From: Lumbricus rubellus
Taxonomy: Eukaryota; Annelida; Clitellata; Crassiclitellata; Lumbricidae
Assembly (NCBI GenBank): GCA_945859605.1
Contig: OX243822.1
Coordinates: 6,019,900-6,083,899 of the forward strand
DNA: 64,000 nucleotides
Reading direction: 5' to 3'
Below, one piece after another: positions 1 through 9,743 of the stretch. A program made the translations under genes and the position numbers. Numbering within the stretch: the stretch's first letter is position 1; each line of letters starts with the position of its first letter. The notes under the pieces were generated by a model. That model was not told where the DNA came from. It saw only the letters and a program-made list of their open reading frames with translations, and did no database searches.

Positions 1-550
1 CCGGACGGTTGACCACCGGACGATTGACCACTGCGGACGTTTGACCATCGACCGATTGACCACCGGACGATTGACCACCGGACGATTGACCATCGCTTGA
101 TTTTTATAAAACTTTACGACACAGACTCAATGTACCACATAGGCCTACTCTATTTAATATGTAGCCTAATCGACTAATAAAACGAAGTGAAATGCGAAAA
201 TATATATTTGATGGACTGCGCTGGACCTTGGTGAAGAACAAAGGGAGGTTTATTTGGAATGCGTAGGATACTTAGGCCTAATAATTGTGATATGCTATTT
301 CATGTAGCCTAGGCCTACATGTATGCAGGTCTACATAAAATATAAGAATTAAAAGAAGCCGACGATGTTTATCTTTACTAGCGGTGAATACTACATTTTC
401 TTTCATCATTAGTTAATAAATTTAAGTCACCACTAGACCGGTGATCAATCGTCCGGTGGTCAATCGTCCGGTGGTCAATCGGTCGACGGTCGAACGTCCG
501 CAGTGGTCAATCGTCCGGTGGTCAACCGTCCGGTGGTCAATCGTCCGCGC
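1..550. mobile_element. Inverted-arm MITE, left end cut by window
   Basis: Bases 1-100 and about 438-547 are inverted copies of each other. Each arm is a string of roughly 17-bp units of the type GATTGACCACCGGAC. The roughly 330 bp between them are AT-rich and carry no credible gene. Long inverted arms made of short subterminal repeats are typical of non-autonomous foldback or MITE-type DNA transposons. The outer end of the left arm lies outside the window, so neither the target duplication nor the family can be determined. The short ORF at 441-626 only reads through the arm repeats. Confidence 0.6.
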
Positions 551-1332
551 ACCTAGAGGACTGCTCTTCATCCAAAATTTATATCATACAAGTACATTTT
601 GTCTACGTTCTTCCAAAGACCATTAGGCCTATTCATCTGGATCGAGGTAAACTCACACAGTACACAATCTAGCTTATTATAGTAACTGTTCTACAAAAAC
701 CAGCGAAAATGAAGCATTGCTTTACTCAAGAGTCTTCTTTTGCACGTTATCAAGAAGGCGCTGGGGCATAGATTTGACTCATGAATCTTCCTCTGCCAGT
801 TACCCAGAGGCGTGAATTCAAACCCAATTCTAGCATAGGCCTTTATATTTTTATTTTTAACAAAATGTAGGTCTACACTAGCACGCTCAGATGCAGACTA
901 AGAACTCCTGACGTAAACTTCAACCAAAAGTGACTGCCACGGTGGATGAATTCAGAGCGTGTTCGAGAATGGGAGCCTTTTGACCTCAGACTGACCTCTT
1001 CGTCCAAAGCTATTACCCAGAGGTCCTTGGTCGGACCCAGAAAGAAACCCTAAAGAATGTGCATTGGGGGAAAGTACTCGCCCATTGAACTCCCCAACGA
1101 ACTCTTCCAATGAACTCGTCCAATGAACCCGCTCAACCCGCTCAACCCGAAGGCATGGTAAGTTCCATGCACTCGAGGGAGCAGTTAGCTCAGACGACAT
1201 TGCTCGAAGGTCTGAGCCAGATTGTTACAATACATAAAATGACTATTTATTTTACGGTACAATTCAACTGCAATTTTATACGCTCTTCTTACAAAGTTCA
1301 GAAGTGCCCCCATGCCTCTACTGCCCAACTGT

Positions 1333-1450
1333 AGCCTAGTTATTGCAGAGCAATTATTGTGAGTGAAGGACTTGCTCAAGGTCCCTACACAGTAACCGCC
1401 TCGGACGGGGATCGAACCATACAGTGCCATACTATCCGCGTCAGAGCCCG
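1333..1450 (-). repeat. tRNA-derived SINE (family 1), partial
   Basis: Read on the minus strand this carries a tRNA-like B box (GGTTCGATCCCCGT) followed by the family's body (GTAGGGACC, then AAGTCCTTCACTC). The same SINE sits at the matching place in copy C (54,690-54,822), so it predates the segmental duplication. Here its tRNA-like 5' part is interrupted by a second SINE at 1,451-1,556. Confidence 0.6.
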
Positions 1451-1556
1451 ACCCGGACCAACTTCGGACTCTTCCTACGGAAAACGCTTTTGACTCGACG
1501 CAGCGCTCGTGAATAAGCTGGTGCCCCGCGCATGGCTTTCGAGTAGCGCTTTAGAA
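1451..1556 (+). repeat. SINE family 2, nested in SINE family 1
   Basis: Starts with ACCCGGACC and runs through the family core TTTTGACTCGACGCAGCGCT and TGGCTTTCGAGTAGC. Matching copies are at 16,775-16,901 and 39,161-39,286. The 3' ATTACG tail is missing here. The corresponding place in copy C (about 54,796) lacks this insert, so it arrived after the segmental duplication. Confidence 0.6.
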
Positions 1557-2081
1557 CCAACTGGCGACCATGATCGACATAATTATTATCGGTTCAAGTG
1601 CGGCATAGGATAGGAAAATTACACTTGAGTAACAAGTTGACAATCCTCTTTCTGTATTCGTACCACTTAGAATAAATCGTTTAACCTGTGAACAGAGGTC
1701 TCTGATACAAAGTGGTGTGGCGTCCTATCGGATGAGAAAACTCACACGTGCACTTAATCAACTGAAGAGACTCTTTAGCGAAGAGAGTGTGCAATAAAAC
1801 TAGGCCTACATGTACATGTAGGCCTACTTGGTAACCAAACAGCTTGTCGTTTAAAAGAACAAACACACCTGCTTAGATCAGTAAACGAGTCATGAGCACT
1901 TCAGTTAATTTATTTCGGAAATGGTTGTGTGTTACATAATTCATAAGCTTAAGCTTATTGCTCATGATAGTTCTGTACTCGTCGGTCTTCACGTCAACGC
2001 AATCTTGAACAAGTGCGGCTGACTTTATTACGCTAAGTCTTAGCGGCTAAGACGACGCGTAGCCTAATTTATTAGCTGTCC

Positions 2082-2490
2082 TTAGCTTAACAGGGCATAA
2101 CAAATTGATCGATTTTTCGAGTGAAAATTTTGAATAATCGCGTCAGCAGCTGCTGTCCGTACTTCTTAGCTTAAACAGCGTAACAAATTGATCGATTTTT
2201 CCAGTGACAATTTTGAATAATCGCGTCAGCAGCTGCTGTCCGTACTTCTTAGCTTAAACAGCGTAACAAATTGATCGATTTTTCGAGTGAAAATTTTGAA
2301 TAATCGCGTCAGCAGCTGCTGTCCGTACTTCTTAGCTTAAACAGCGTAACAAATTGATCGATTTTTCGAGTGAAAATTTTGAATAATCGCGTCAGCAGCT
2401 GCTGTCCGTACTTCTTAGCTTAAACAGCATAACAAAATAATAAATAAATTATTGATCAATTTTTCGAGTGAAAATTTTGAATAATCGCGA
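2082..2490. repeat. 83-bp tandem repeat array
   Basis: The word CAAATTGATCGATTTTT recurs at 2,101, 2,184, 2,267 and 2,350, exactly 83 bp apart, and a diverged fifth unit begins near 2,433. Units contain an AATAATCGCG word and the palindrome CAGCAGCTGCTG. Copy C (55,315-55,445) has fewer than two diverged units, so the array expanded in copy A or contracted in copy C. There are no unique spacers, so it is not CRISPR-like. Confidence 0.9.
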
Positions 2491-2929
2491 CCTTTCAGTA
2501 TCAAAGAGAGAGACGCTGTGCTGTTGAATTCGTATAAGATGCGGCATCTAAAGCAAAAAAACTCTACTTAGGCTAATATCGATTAGGCCTATAGGCTAAG
2601 CTTAATAACAGCTAGATTGCAGAACATCATTATCTTGCAAAAGACGAGTAAAAGCACTGCGTTAAATCCCTCGGTGAAGACTCTTTCGGTGTAAAAAGGT
2701 ATCCGTTGACAATTCAGCAGTATTGTCGAAATTCGGCACTTGGATATCCACACAGCAAGACAGAAGGTATAGTAGACTGAACTATTCCTAGCATGTACCC
2801 AGGGTCACATCAGGGCTAATGCGGATCATGGTGCTAGGCACTCTGTGTTTAACCTAGTCACTCTGCTTTAGGGGAGCTAGGTTTCTGGGCCGGGCAACCC
2901 AGGAAGAAACCACCATATGGCGTGAAGCC

Positions 2930-3055
2930 AACCGCTCAGGTGCATGGCGATGACACTGAAGCGTATGAGCAGTACTTGAGAGTGAAGTTCTTGCTCAGGG
3001 CGCCTTGAGATGGATTCGAACCTGCAACCTTCCGGCTCCAAGGCACCGGAGCCTT
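2930..3055 (-). repeat. tRNA-like SINE fragment (family 1)
   Basis: On the minus strand there is a B-box-like GGTTCGAATCC (about 3,010-3,020) followed by the family's AGAACTTCACTCTCAAG-type body. The equivalent copy is at 55,975-56,060 in copy C. Its tRNA-like 5' part runs into the palindrome cluster that begins at 3,035. Confidence 0.5.
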
Positions 3056-3479
3056 GGAGCCGGAGCCAGAAATGCGGGGCACGGTGGTGCCCCGCATTTC
3101 ATGCGGGGCACCACCGTGCCCCGCATGAAATGCATTCCACACCAAAATTCATGTTGTAAACTGGATTTGACTTCGAAAAGTTTTTTTCACTCTTGTCAAC
3201 TCTCTTACTTGTTTTTTCTGGTGACCTATTTAGTCTTTTAGTTCAAATCGCGGTAGTTAACTCACAACTGCAGAATCTGATAATATTCTGATTACTTAAA
3301 AAGCAAATCATCTCATTTCATCATCTATTTCTTAATTACACCAGTGCATGACTCTTTTCATTACATCTAAAAATCATCTCTTGAAAATTTTCTATGGAGA
3401 AAATTTCTCCATAGAAAATTTTCAATTTGTTACGCCCTCTCCCGGGAACGACATTTAATGTCGTTCCCGGGAGAGGGCG
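3033..3479. repeat. Cluster of four near-perfect palindromes
   Basis: Four inverted repeats with very short loops lie within 450 bp. (1) About 3,035-3,066: arms CCGGCTCCAAGGC and GCCTTGGAGCCGG, 6-nt loop. (2) 3,072-3,097 and 3,101-3,126: 26-bp perfect arms, 3-nt loop. (3) 3,381-3,402 and 3,404-3,425: 22-bp perfect arms, 1-nt loop. (4) 3,433-3,455 and 3,457-3,479: 23-bp perfect arms, 1-nt loop. The homologous part of copy C (56,035-56,395) has one arm at most of these sites and none of the inverted partners. Confidence 0.9.
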
Positions 3480-5524
3480 GGGCGACGTTTAGACTAAACA
3501 TGCAGTGTGGGCACTATAATAATAGTCTTGATGCGGACCTGGTGACCAGCGCAATGCATTGTGCTTGACCGATGCGAATTACATAGGCCTACTGTTTTAA
3601 ATTATGTTAAACTGTGACTGTAGTAAATACGATACGCAGGCTTAGGCCAAATTCAACGCGAAATGTCTGAATTAAGTCGTCTCAATTCTTCTCAAGATAT
3701 CTTCGATTACCAATGTGATAGGCTAAAGCTTACACTACAAGGATTATAACCTATCCTTTCCCAACCCTACGGTTATTCTCCACGCATGTAATTATTTATA
3801 AGTGCGGCCCTCAAAGCTGTGGGCTCGATGTGCTGCGGCGCCCTTAAAATGCAGGCCTGCATATACCACTCGTCTCATTCTGACTGCCGTGGTGACAGGA
3901 ATCAATTCTGACGAAAGTAAGATCGAAACAATGGCGAATATTTACCGTTTCATCACATCCAAAACCAAAAAGATTCGGACTTGCGCAATGCACTTGATAG
4001 TCGTAGGTCTATCGTTGGATTATGTCACTGAAAGTATTGTCGAGCAAAGCTCTATTTGTCTGTCCATGGAACTCCGTCAATGGTTGTTCTCTACCAGTGC
4101 CAGTCCCAAGCCTGGATAAAGGAGGAGGGCGACACTAATCATCTCTGATGGCAGTGTCGTTAAACATGTAACATGCCAAGTTGTGGCCTTTCTGCAGTCG
4201 GCTAGATATCATATTTATCTTAAATTTACATATCGCTCATCGCAGTGCACGCCAATCAGAGGAGCGCCGAGTGCGTGAGACCAAGAGAGAAGAGAAAGTG
4301 GTTTTGAGACAATAAAAAAGAGACACAATTGGTCTCCCATCAGTTAATAGGGCAGAACGCGTCGAAGGAGGAAGCTGGTTCAACAGTGCAATTAAAGGCC
4401 AATGAATGCAAAGGCTTGCTTTTTACTCATGCATCGAGGTCCTAGATACAATTCAAAGTTATTTGCCATTAGTAGGCTATTTGCTTAGGCTATTCATATC
4501 CTTATCGTCTGGTCTTGCATGTAGCCACTTAATCGCAAATTGCAAAAAATAGGACAGCGTACATCATTGTTGCACCACACAAAAGCTGCTGGCGGCGAAG
4601 GTAAACAGTGAAGGTCTGATGGTCCTCTGTCACGAGTGTCTGTGTGGCGTCAGCAATGAGGCGTGGGCGGGGGTTCGCTCACGACATCACGGAAAATCCT
4701 GGGTTCTAAAAAACCCATTGCTGACTTCAAGCGTTCCATCAAGTGTTATTTGATATGGTATAATATATATGGTAGTTCTAGTGTTGACATTGCCGTAAAG
4801 TAAGAGGATTTCGATTAGAAAACTGTCTAAAACAAATAACATAGCAATAAAGCTCGGAAACCAACTCATTGAATGTAGTAATTACATAAAAATCGTCGAG
4901 CCTGTTGGTTAATGCCGGAGATTTAAAAAATGTGCCGCAGGGCCCGCTGGCCAGGACCACCTGAGAGAATTGGGTTGGAACGATGACGCATCAAGGCTCA
5001 CTGTGCACCAATAGATAAAAATAGTAATTCTGTTCATATAATTATAACGTATTCACCTGCAGAAAGATGTGCACTTTTAGAATGAACATTGCAAATTATA
5101 CTTGAGGAGAAAGCATAGTCATTGGTCAACTGTCTAGAGTTTATAAAAGAGACAGTCTGAAGTCGAAAACGAGAGAAAGAAAGACACAAGTGGCCAGAGA
5201 ATTGTGATTTTTTTAACAGCTTCTCGTCTGCTCGAGCAATCGACTCATCGACGGCCCAGACTCATCAATAGCTTCCTCGACACCCGACAGGGCAGAGGTA
5301 ACCATAGAAGCATTGTATGGTCTCTTATGAAGTATCAGGCCAAGACTATTGGCGAGTAAGCTACTATGCCAAAAGACAATGGCAAACTCTGCCATTATCG
5401 TTTGTCAGACTGTACCAGTGTACCATTGTCTTTTTTGTCTTTTTGTATGAGCACAATAGACTTTGTATATTGTATCTTCTGTGTGCCACTCGTAGTCACG
5501 TATAGGGCCTTATTCTACTATTCA

Positions 5525-5800
5525 CGCAGGATTGCTCTGGTTGAACCCCGGAATAAATAGGCTACCGTATTTTCTGTGTCGTAATTTAGCCGTGTTTCTG
5601 TTACAGCAAGGTCTTCAGTCGTGTCCTTATAACTACACAGTATTATATTCCTATGTTGGGTGGTTTCTCGCTCGTGCCAGTTCATGACCGAATATGAGCC
5701 GAACGAGGGGGAATTGTCTGGGCATTGGCTTCCCACCTTAACAGGAAGAGATGATCCTGTGAACATTTCATCATGTCAAGGTGCGCAAGTTATTTCTTCA
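5525..5800. repeat. Segmental duplication, copy A second block
   Basis: Matches 63,225-63,462 closely and in the same orientation, for example CGTAATTTAGCCGTGTTTCT and GAGCCGAACGAGGGGGAATT. In copy C this block is separated from the main one by about 4.5 kb of unrelated GC-rich DNA; here the two lie only about 160 bp apart. No gene is seen. Confidence 0.75.
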
Positions 5801-5867
5801 AAATCATCCCCAGGGGCGTGATAATCCCTAGGGGCGTAAAGCCAATGAACCTGCCTACGGGCAGAGC

Positions 5868-5891
5868 ACCACCACCACCACCACCACCACC

Positions 5892-5939
<48 letters not shown>

Positions 5940-5940
5940 T
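5868..5940. repeat. CAC/CAT microsatellite
   Basis: About 12 CAC triplets are followed directly by about 11 CAT triplets. It creates a spurious poly-Pro/poly-Ser reading frame (5,773-5,955). From here to the Gypsy element at 6,123 nothing else is recognised. Confidence 0.95.
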
Positions 5941-6118
5941 ATGCTGATAATATGAAACAGAACATTATTTTATTATTGATCGATTGGTTGGCCTATCCGC
6001 ATTTTGGTGTACAAAAATGATAATAAACGCGATTATTGTAAATTATGCCTGAAGACAACCAAAAGTGAATTGTTTTAAAGCAATCATAAATTCAGCAAAA
6101 GTACATGTATGAATATAA

Positions 6119-6122
6119 ATAT
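6119..6122. repeat. Gypsy target-site duplication, left (ATAT)
   Basis: ATAT directly precedes the TG of the left LTR, and ATAT follows the CA of the right LTR at 16,190-16,193. A 4-bp duplication fits Ty3/Gypsy integration. Confidence 0.75.
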
Positions 6123-6254
6123 TGTAGCGGACCAGGGGTTGGGCGAAAACACCAGGAGCCGAGTACCAACCCCAGTCGTCAAGGTACCCTCAGTCAGTCC
6201 GCGCAGTACGGCCTTGGCTGTAGACCAAGGACTAGCCGGCTAGGCTTAAACACG

Positions 6255-6260
6255 TTTATT
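6255..6260 (-). promoter_or_regulatory. LTR polyadenylation signal AATAAA
   Basis: TTTATT on the plus strand reads AATAAA in element orientation. It lies roughly 730 bp downstream of the predicted transcription start, consistent with the R/U5 part of the LTR. The other LTR has the same hexamer at 14,967-14,972. Confidence 0.5.
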
Positions 6261-6984
6261 GAAGAAACCACGAAGATCATGTGGAGTTCACAGCACAAGT
6301 AATTTATTGCGTCACAATCGCTATAGCACTTCGAGAACGAACTGTTTGTGTCAATTTCTACAACGCTGGAATCAGAGTTCGTGCGCCGATGCAACAGTTT
6401 ATGTAGCGCCAGCTTCCGTGCGTCGATGCAGCAGTTTGTGTAGCGCCAGCTTCCGTGCGTCGATGCAGCAGTTTATGTAGCGCCAGCTTCCGTGCGTCGA
6501 TGCAGCAGTTTATGTAGCGCCAGCTTCGAATCGTCGAGGCTAGGAGTAGATTCGTCGCGGATACGCTAGGAGTCGAACCGTCGTTGCAGGTCCCAGTGAC
6601 TTCCGTAGCGCCAGGAGTAGAATGCGAAGCGTTCAGGAATCGAACCGGCGTCGTCAAGCACGGCAGGCAGCAGATCCGCGGTGGTCAGGAATCGAACCGG
6701 CGTCGTCAAGCACGACGAACCGTCGTCTCTGCCTCTGCAGCACCCGGAGTAGAACCGTCGTCGTAGCAGCTTCGTCCGTCAGCTAGGTTGCGGTAGTCGG
6801 AAACCGCAACCCCAGTCCCGTGAAGGAATACCCGAAGAGGCCGAGTTCAAAGCTCAAGGCTCAGGTTCAGGTTTTACTCCCTTCACAATAGTATCACTCA
6901 ACAAACGTTTTACCGTCCGTCAAGCCAGATCATTTAGCCTGACTACTACGCGGTTTAGGCGTTCTTCACCAGGCCATTCGTCTG

Positions 6985-7016
6985 CACTGAGCAAGAGCAG
7001 CAAGCTTCCTTATATA
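6985..7016 (-). promoter_or_regulatory. LTR core promoter: TATA box plus TCAGTG initiator
   Basis: On the minus strand TATATAAGG (7,008-7,016) is followed about 28 nt downstream by TCAGTG (6,985-6,990). This is the spacing expected between a TATA box and an initiator. The identical pair occurs in the 5' LTR at 15,697-15,728, where it would drive genomic RNA synthesis. Confidence 0.55.
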
Positions 7017-7477
7017 CACTATCAGCGCAGGCTGGGCAGAGGTTAAGCCAGCCGGCTGGGCTAGAGAGGCGGAGCCTGAGCCGGCTGGGCTAAAGAGGCG
7101 GAGCCTGAGCCGGCTGAGCTAAACCGGCTAGGCTAGAGAGGCGGAGCCCGAGCCGGCTGGGCTAGAGAGGCGGAGTCTGAGCCGGCTGGGCTAAAGAGGC
7201 GGAGCCTGAGCCGGCTGAGCTAAAGAGGCGGAGCCTGAGCCGGCTGAGCTAAACCGGCTAGGCTAGAGAGGCGGAGCCCGAGCCGGCTGGGCTAGAGAGG
7301 CGGAGCCCGAGCCGGCTGGGCCAAAGAGGCGGAGTCTGAGCCGGCCAGGCCAGCAGGCTGAGCCGGCCAAGCCAGCAGCAAGCAGCAGCAGCAAGCAGCA
7401 GCAGCAAATAATAGCGGCAAATAATGGGGGCAAGCAATAATGAGGGCAAGCCATCCCTCAGTGCAAAAATCTTAACA

Positions 7478-7489
7478 CGTCCCCCCCAC
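7478..7489 (-). other. Gypsy polypurine tract
   Basis: Read on the minus strand, GTGGGGGGGACG directly abuts the TGTTAAG start of the 3' LTR. This is where the plus-strand DNA primer of an LTR retroelement must lie. Confidence 0.7.
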
Positions 7490-9743
7490 GAATGATCCGA
7501 GGCCCCCTCGGAAAGGACGTGCCCCGCACTGAGGGAGGAAAGAGCCATGCCAAAAAATAAACGGCCCATATTGGCCCCTATGCCCATAATTAAAGTCCGT
7601 CAAAATTTGACCTGAAGCGCTCAACATTAGGGCATGAAACATATTAAACGCTTAAATCTGGCAAGACAATCGTGGCAAGCGTAACAGTTAAAAACGTACA
7701 TTTACGTAGCGCACTTTAATGTTCATTGCGCCACGTAAACAAATAATAACAATCAATGGTTAATCACAGGGCAGGTAATGAACATTACAGGGACGATACA
7801 CCTTTAAAGCCGTCACATGTAAATTAATGCATTCCCTGATAGAAACAACGTAATAACAGATAACGCTGGTCACTATATAAACAAGCGTGCGTAAACATCA
7901 GTGACAATCTGTCGATAACAGTACTGAAAATGTTACAACGGTTAAGCACCGTGCAATTGTTGAACATTACAGGTATGACCAGTTAACACACCTGTAAGCC
8001 TGCACATGTAAAATAACATAGGCCCTGATGGAAACACGCAATAACAGACAACTCTGTGCGCGATATAAACAAACATCAGGTCGGCGAAACGTTACAGAAC
8101 CACGTGACCCAATGTGCACATCAAACAATAAGTCGAGCTGCGAGATCAGGCCTACGTAACGAAATGGTTAATTATTACAACGCATACAATATTAACCAGT
8201 CACGAGGAATACTTTTAACACAGTTCAGTAACCGGTAGCGTTAGCACAGCGCGTATAATAATGCAGTATGTTGTTTAGTCTGCATTATCAAAATTTAACA
8301 GAAGTACCTATCGGTCACACAAAGCCGGACAATTAAGTCCCGGATCGCCTGAGCAAATAAATCAGACAGCGACATAATAACTCAGACTGCGTGATAAAAT
8401 AACTGAGACACACGTGATCAAAATAAAACACAAAAATACACTATTGGATTGCATAAATCCGGACAATTAAGTCCCTGCAGCGCCTATAATTATATAATGC
8501 GAGGCAATGCAATGCAATAATACAGTGAAGCAACTCAGTACACGTATCAGCGCAAAATACGGTTACGACACAGTAGCCTATACATGTATGTAAATAAAAC
8601 TCATTGATCAAAACTAAACAGAAAAGTACCCTTTTGGGGTCGGCCAAACCTGGACAATTAAGTCCTCGAATTAACGATTAAATTGTGCCACATAGTGGTC
8701 CACAATCCACAATAATTCTTTTTCTCTTCGGGTACGAAGTGCAAGTCGTGCACAACCCCCGTACTCTTTTTGTTTGTTTTGGGTGCGATGTGCCGTTTCG
8801 TGCACAACCCCCTTTTTTTTCTTCTTTTTTTTTCTTTTTTTTTTTTTCGGGTACGAAATGCGAGGTGCGCATAACCCCCTTCTTTTTTCTTTTTTTTTTT
8901 TTTTTTCTTTTTTTTTTTAGGCTTAAGCAGCGATGTCCATGATTGCGAGGAGTTATGCAAAACAATCAGTCAAAAATAAAAATGATAGCCAGGCACGGCT
9001 GAAAATAATAAAGAAAAACAGAGGCCAGGCACGGCTTGTAATAATAAAAATAACTAACTGTTATAAGCATAAGCATACAATGCTCGACACAATAAAATGT
9101 ACGAGACACATAAGAATTTATAGCACAATTTCAGTGTACAAAATAAATAATATACATTCTTAAGCCATCAATTTGCACAGAGCCACCTACGAGAGACTGT
9201 CCTCTAAACACATTAATTCCATGCTCTGGCACCAATATCAAAAACGATGTAAATGCGAATTTAGCGTGTCCTACTTACTGATTCATCAACGCAAAGCTTG
9301 CATGCGAATAATCGCGAATAATTGCGCGATTAATTAAACGATTAATAACAGAATCTCATGCAGTTAACCACGAATAACCACGCGATTAATCAACCGATTT
9401 ACACGAAGCATTAGGCCTATACAACTAATAATGATACTGCATTTCTGCTCACAAAAATGGTGCTTTTTGCAAGGAAAATGTTTCTTTTTCACAAAATAAA
9501 ACGAATTGGTTCCTTTTTACCAAAGAAAAGAAAAGAGTTCTTTTCACAATTTGAAATAAAGCGCCCTTCTCTTGCTGCAAAAATGATACTCTCGCAATAA
9601 AATTTTGCCTCGTTAAAGAATAAAAGGAACTCCCCCCCCCCTTTTTGGCGATAAAAGAAAAGGCCTTTAGCCAAAAATGGGAATCTTTTAACGTCGTTCA
9701 CTCACAACATCCTGTGTTGTCGTGCGCGGAACCTGCACGCCGT
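7490..9743 (-). other. Non-coding 3' region of the Gypsy element
   Basis: About 2.25 kb between the Gag-Pol stop and the polypurine tract with no env-like frame. It has its own repeats. A near-palindrome GGACAATTAAGTCC occurs at 8,327-8,340, 8,461-8,474 and 8,652-8,665. Two diverged copies of a roughly 190-bp block begin near 7,780 and 7,975 (both with TGAACATTACAGG and a CACATGTAAA word). A T-rich pyrimidine tract fills 8,810-8,920, and GCCAGGCACGGCT repeats sit near 8,990 and 9,020. Such regions in other retroelements can hold RNA export or packaging signals; that role here is a guess. Confidence 0.6.

Larger units (their letters stand above)
610..5365. repeat. Segmental duplication, copy A
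   Basis: This block aligns by eye, in direct orientation and nearly end to end, with 53,985-58,676. Shared landmarks include the stretch around 650-740 (compare 54,010-54,110), the AAGCTTAAGCTT region near 1,945 (compare 55,195), the GGCACTTGGATATCCACAC word near 2,739 (compare 55,711) and the block at 3,800-4,120 (compare 56,700-57,480). No convincing protein gene is present; the open frames are short and not conserved between the copies. Copy A differs by an expanded 83-bp tandem array, four extra palindromes and a nested SINE. Copy C differs by a 482-bp hAT insertion. Confidence 0.8.
6123..7477 (-). repeat. Gypsy 3' LTR
   Basis: 1,355 bp, TG...CA ends, same length as the 5' LTR. It contains a 37-bp unit repeated four times (6,391-6,538, core TGTAGCGCCAGCTTCC) and a GC-rich array of 29-bp-type units (7,046-7,346, core GCCGGCTGGGCTA then GAGGCGGAGCC). 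On the minus strand it has a TATA box, an initiator-like TCAGTG and an AATAAA. Confidence 0.95.

Noticed and set aside
2082..2490. CRISPR-like array
   Set aside because: Units are complete 83-bp tandem copies without distinct spacers, in eukaryotic DNA.
3802..4119. 105-aa plus-strand frame in copy A
   Set aside because: Not preserved in copy C (56,700-57,480), where an insertion and indels break it; no recognisable domain.
7258..7587. Minus-strand 109-aa Leu/Ala-rich frame in the Gypsy LTR edge
   Set aside because: It arises from the GC-rich 29-bp repeat and CAG-rich stretch; no env features.
8658..8965. Lys-rich frames near the T-tract in the Gypsy 3' region
   Set aside because: Translations of the pyrimidine tract on the opposite strand.
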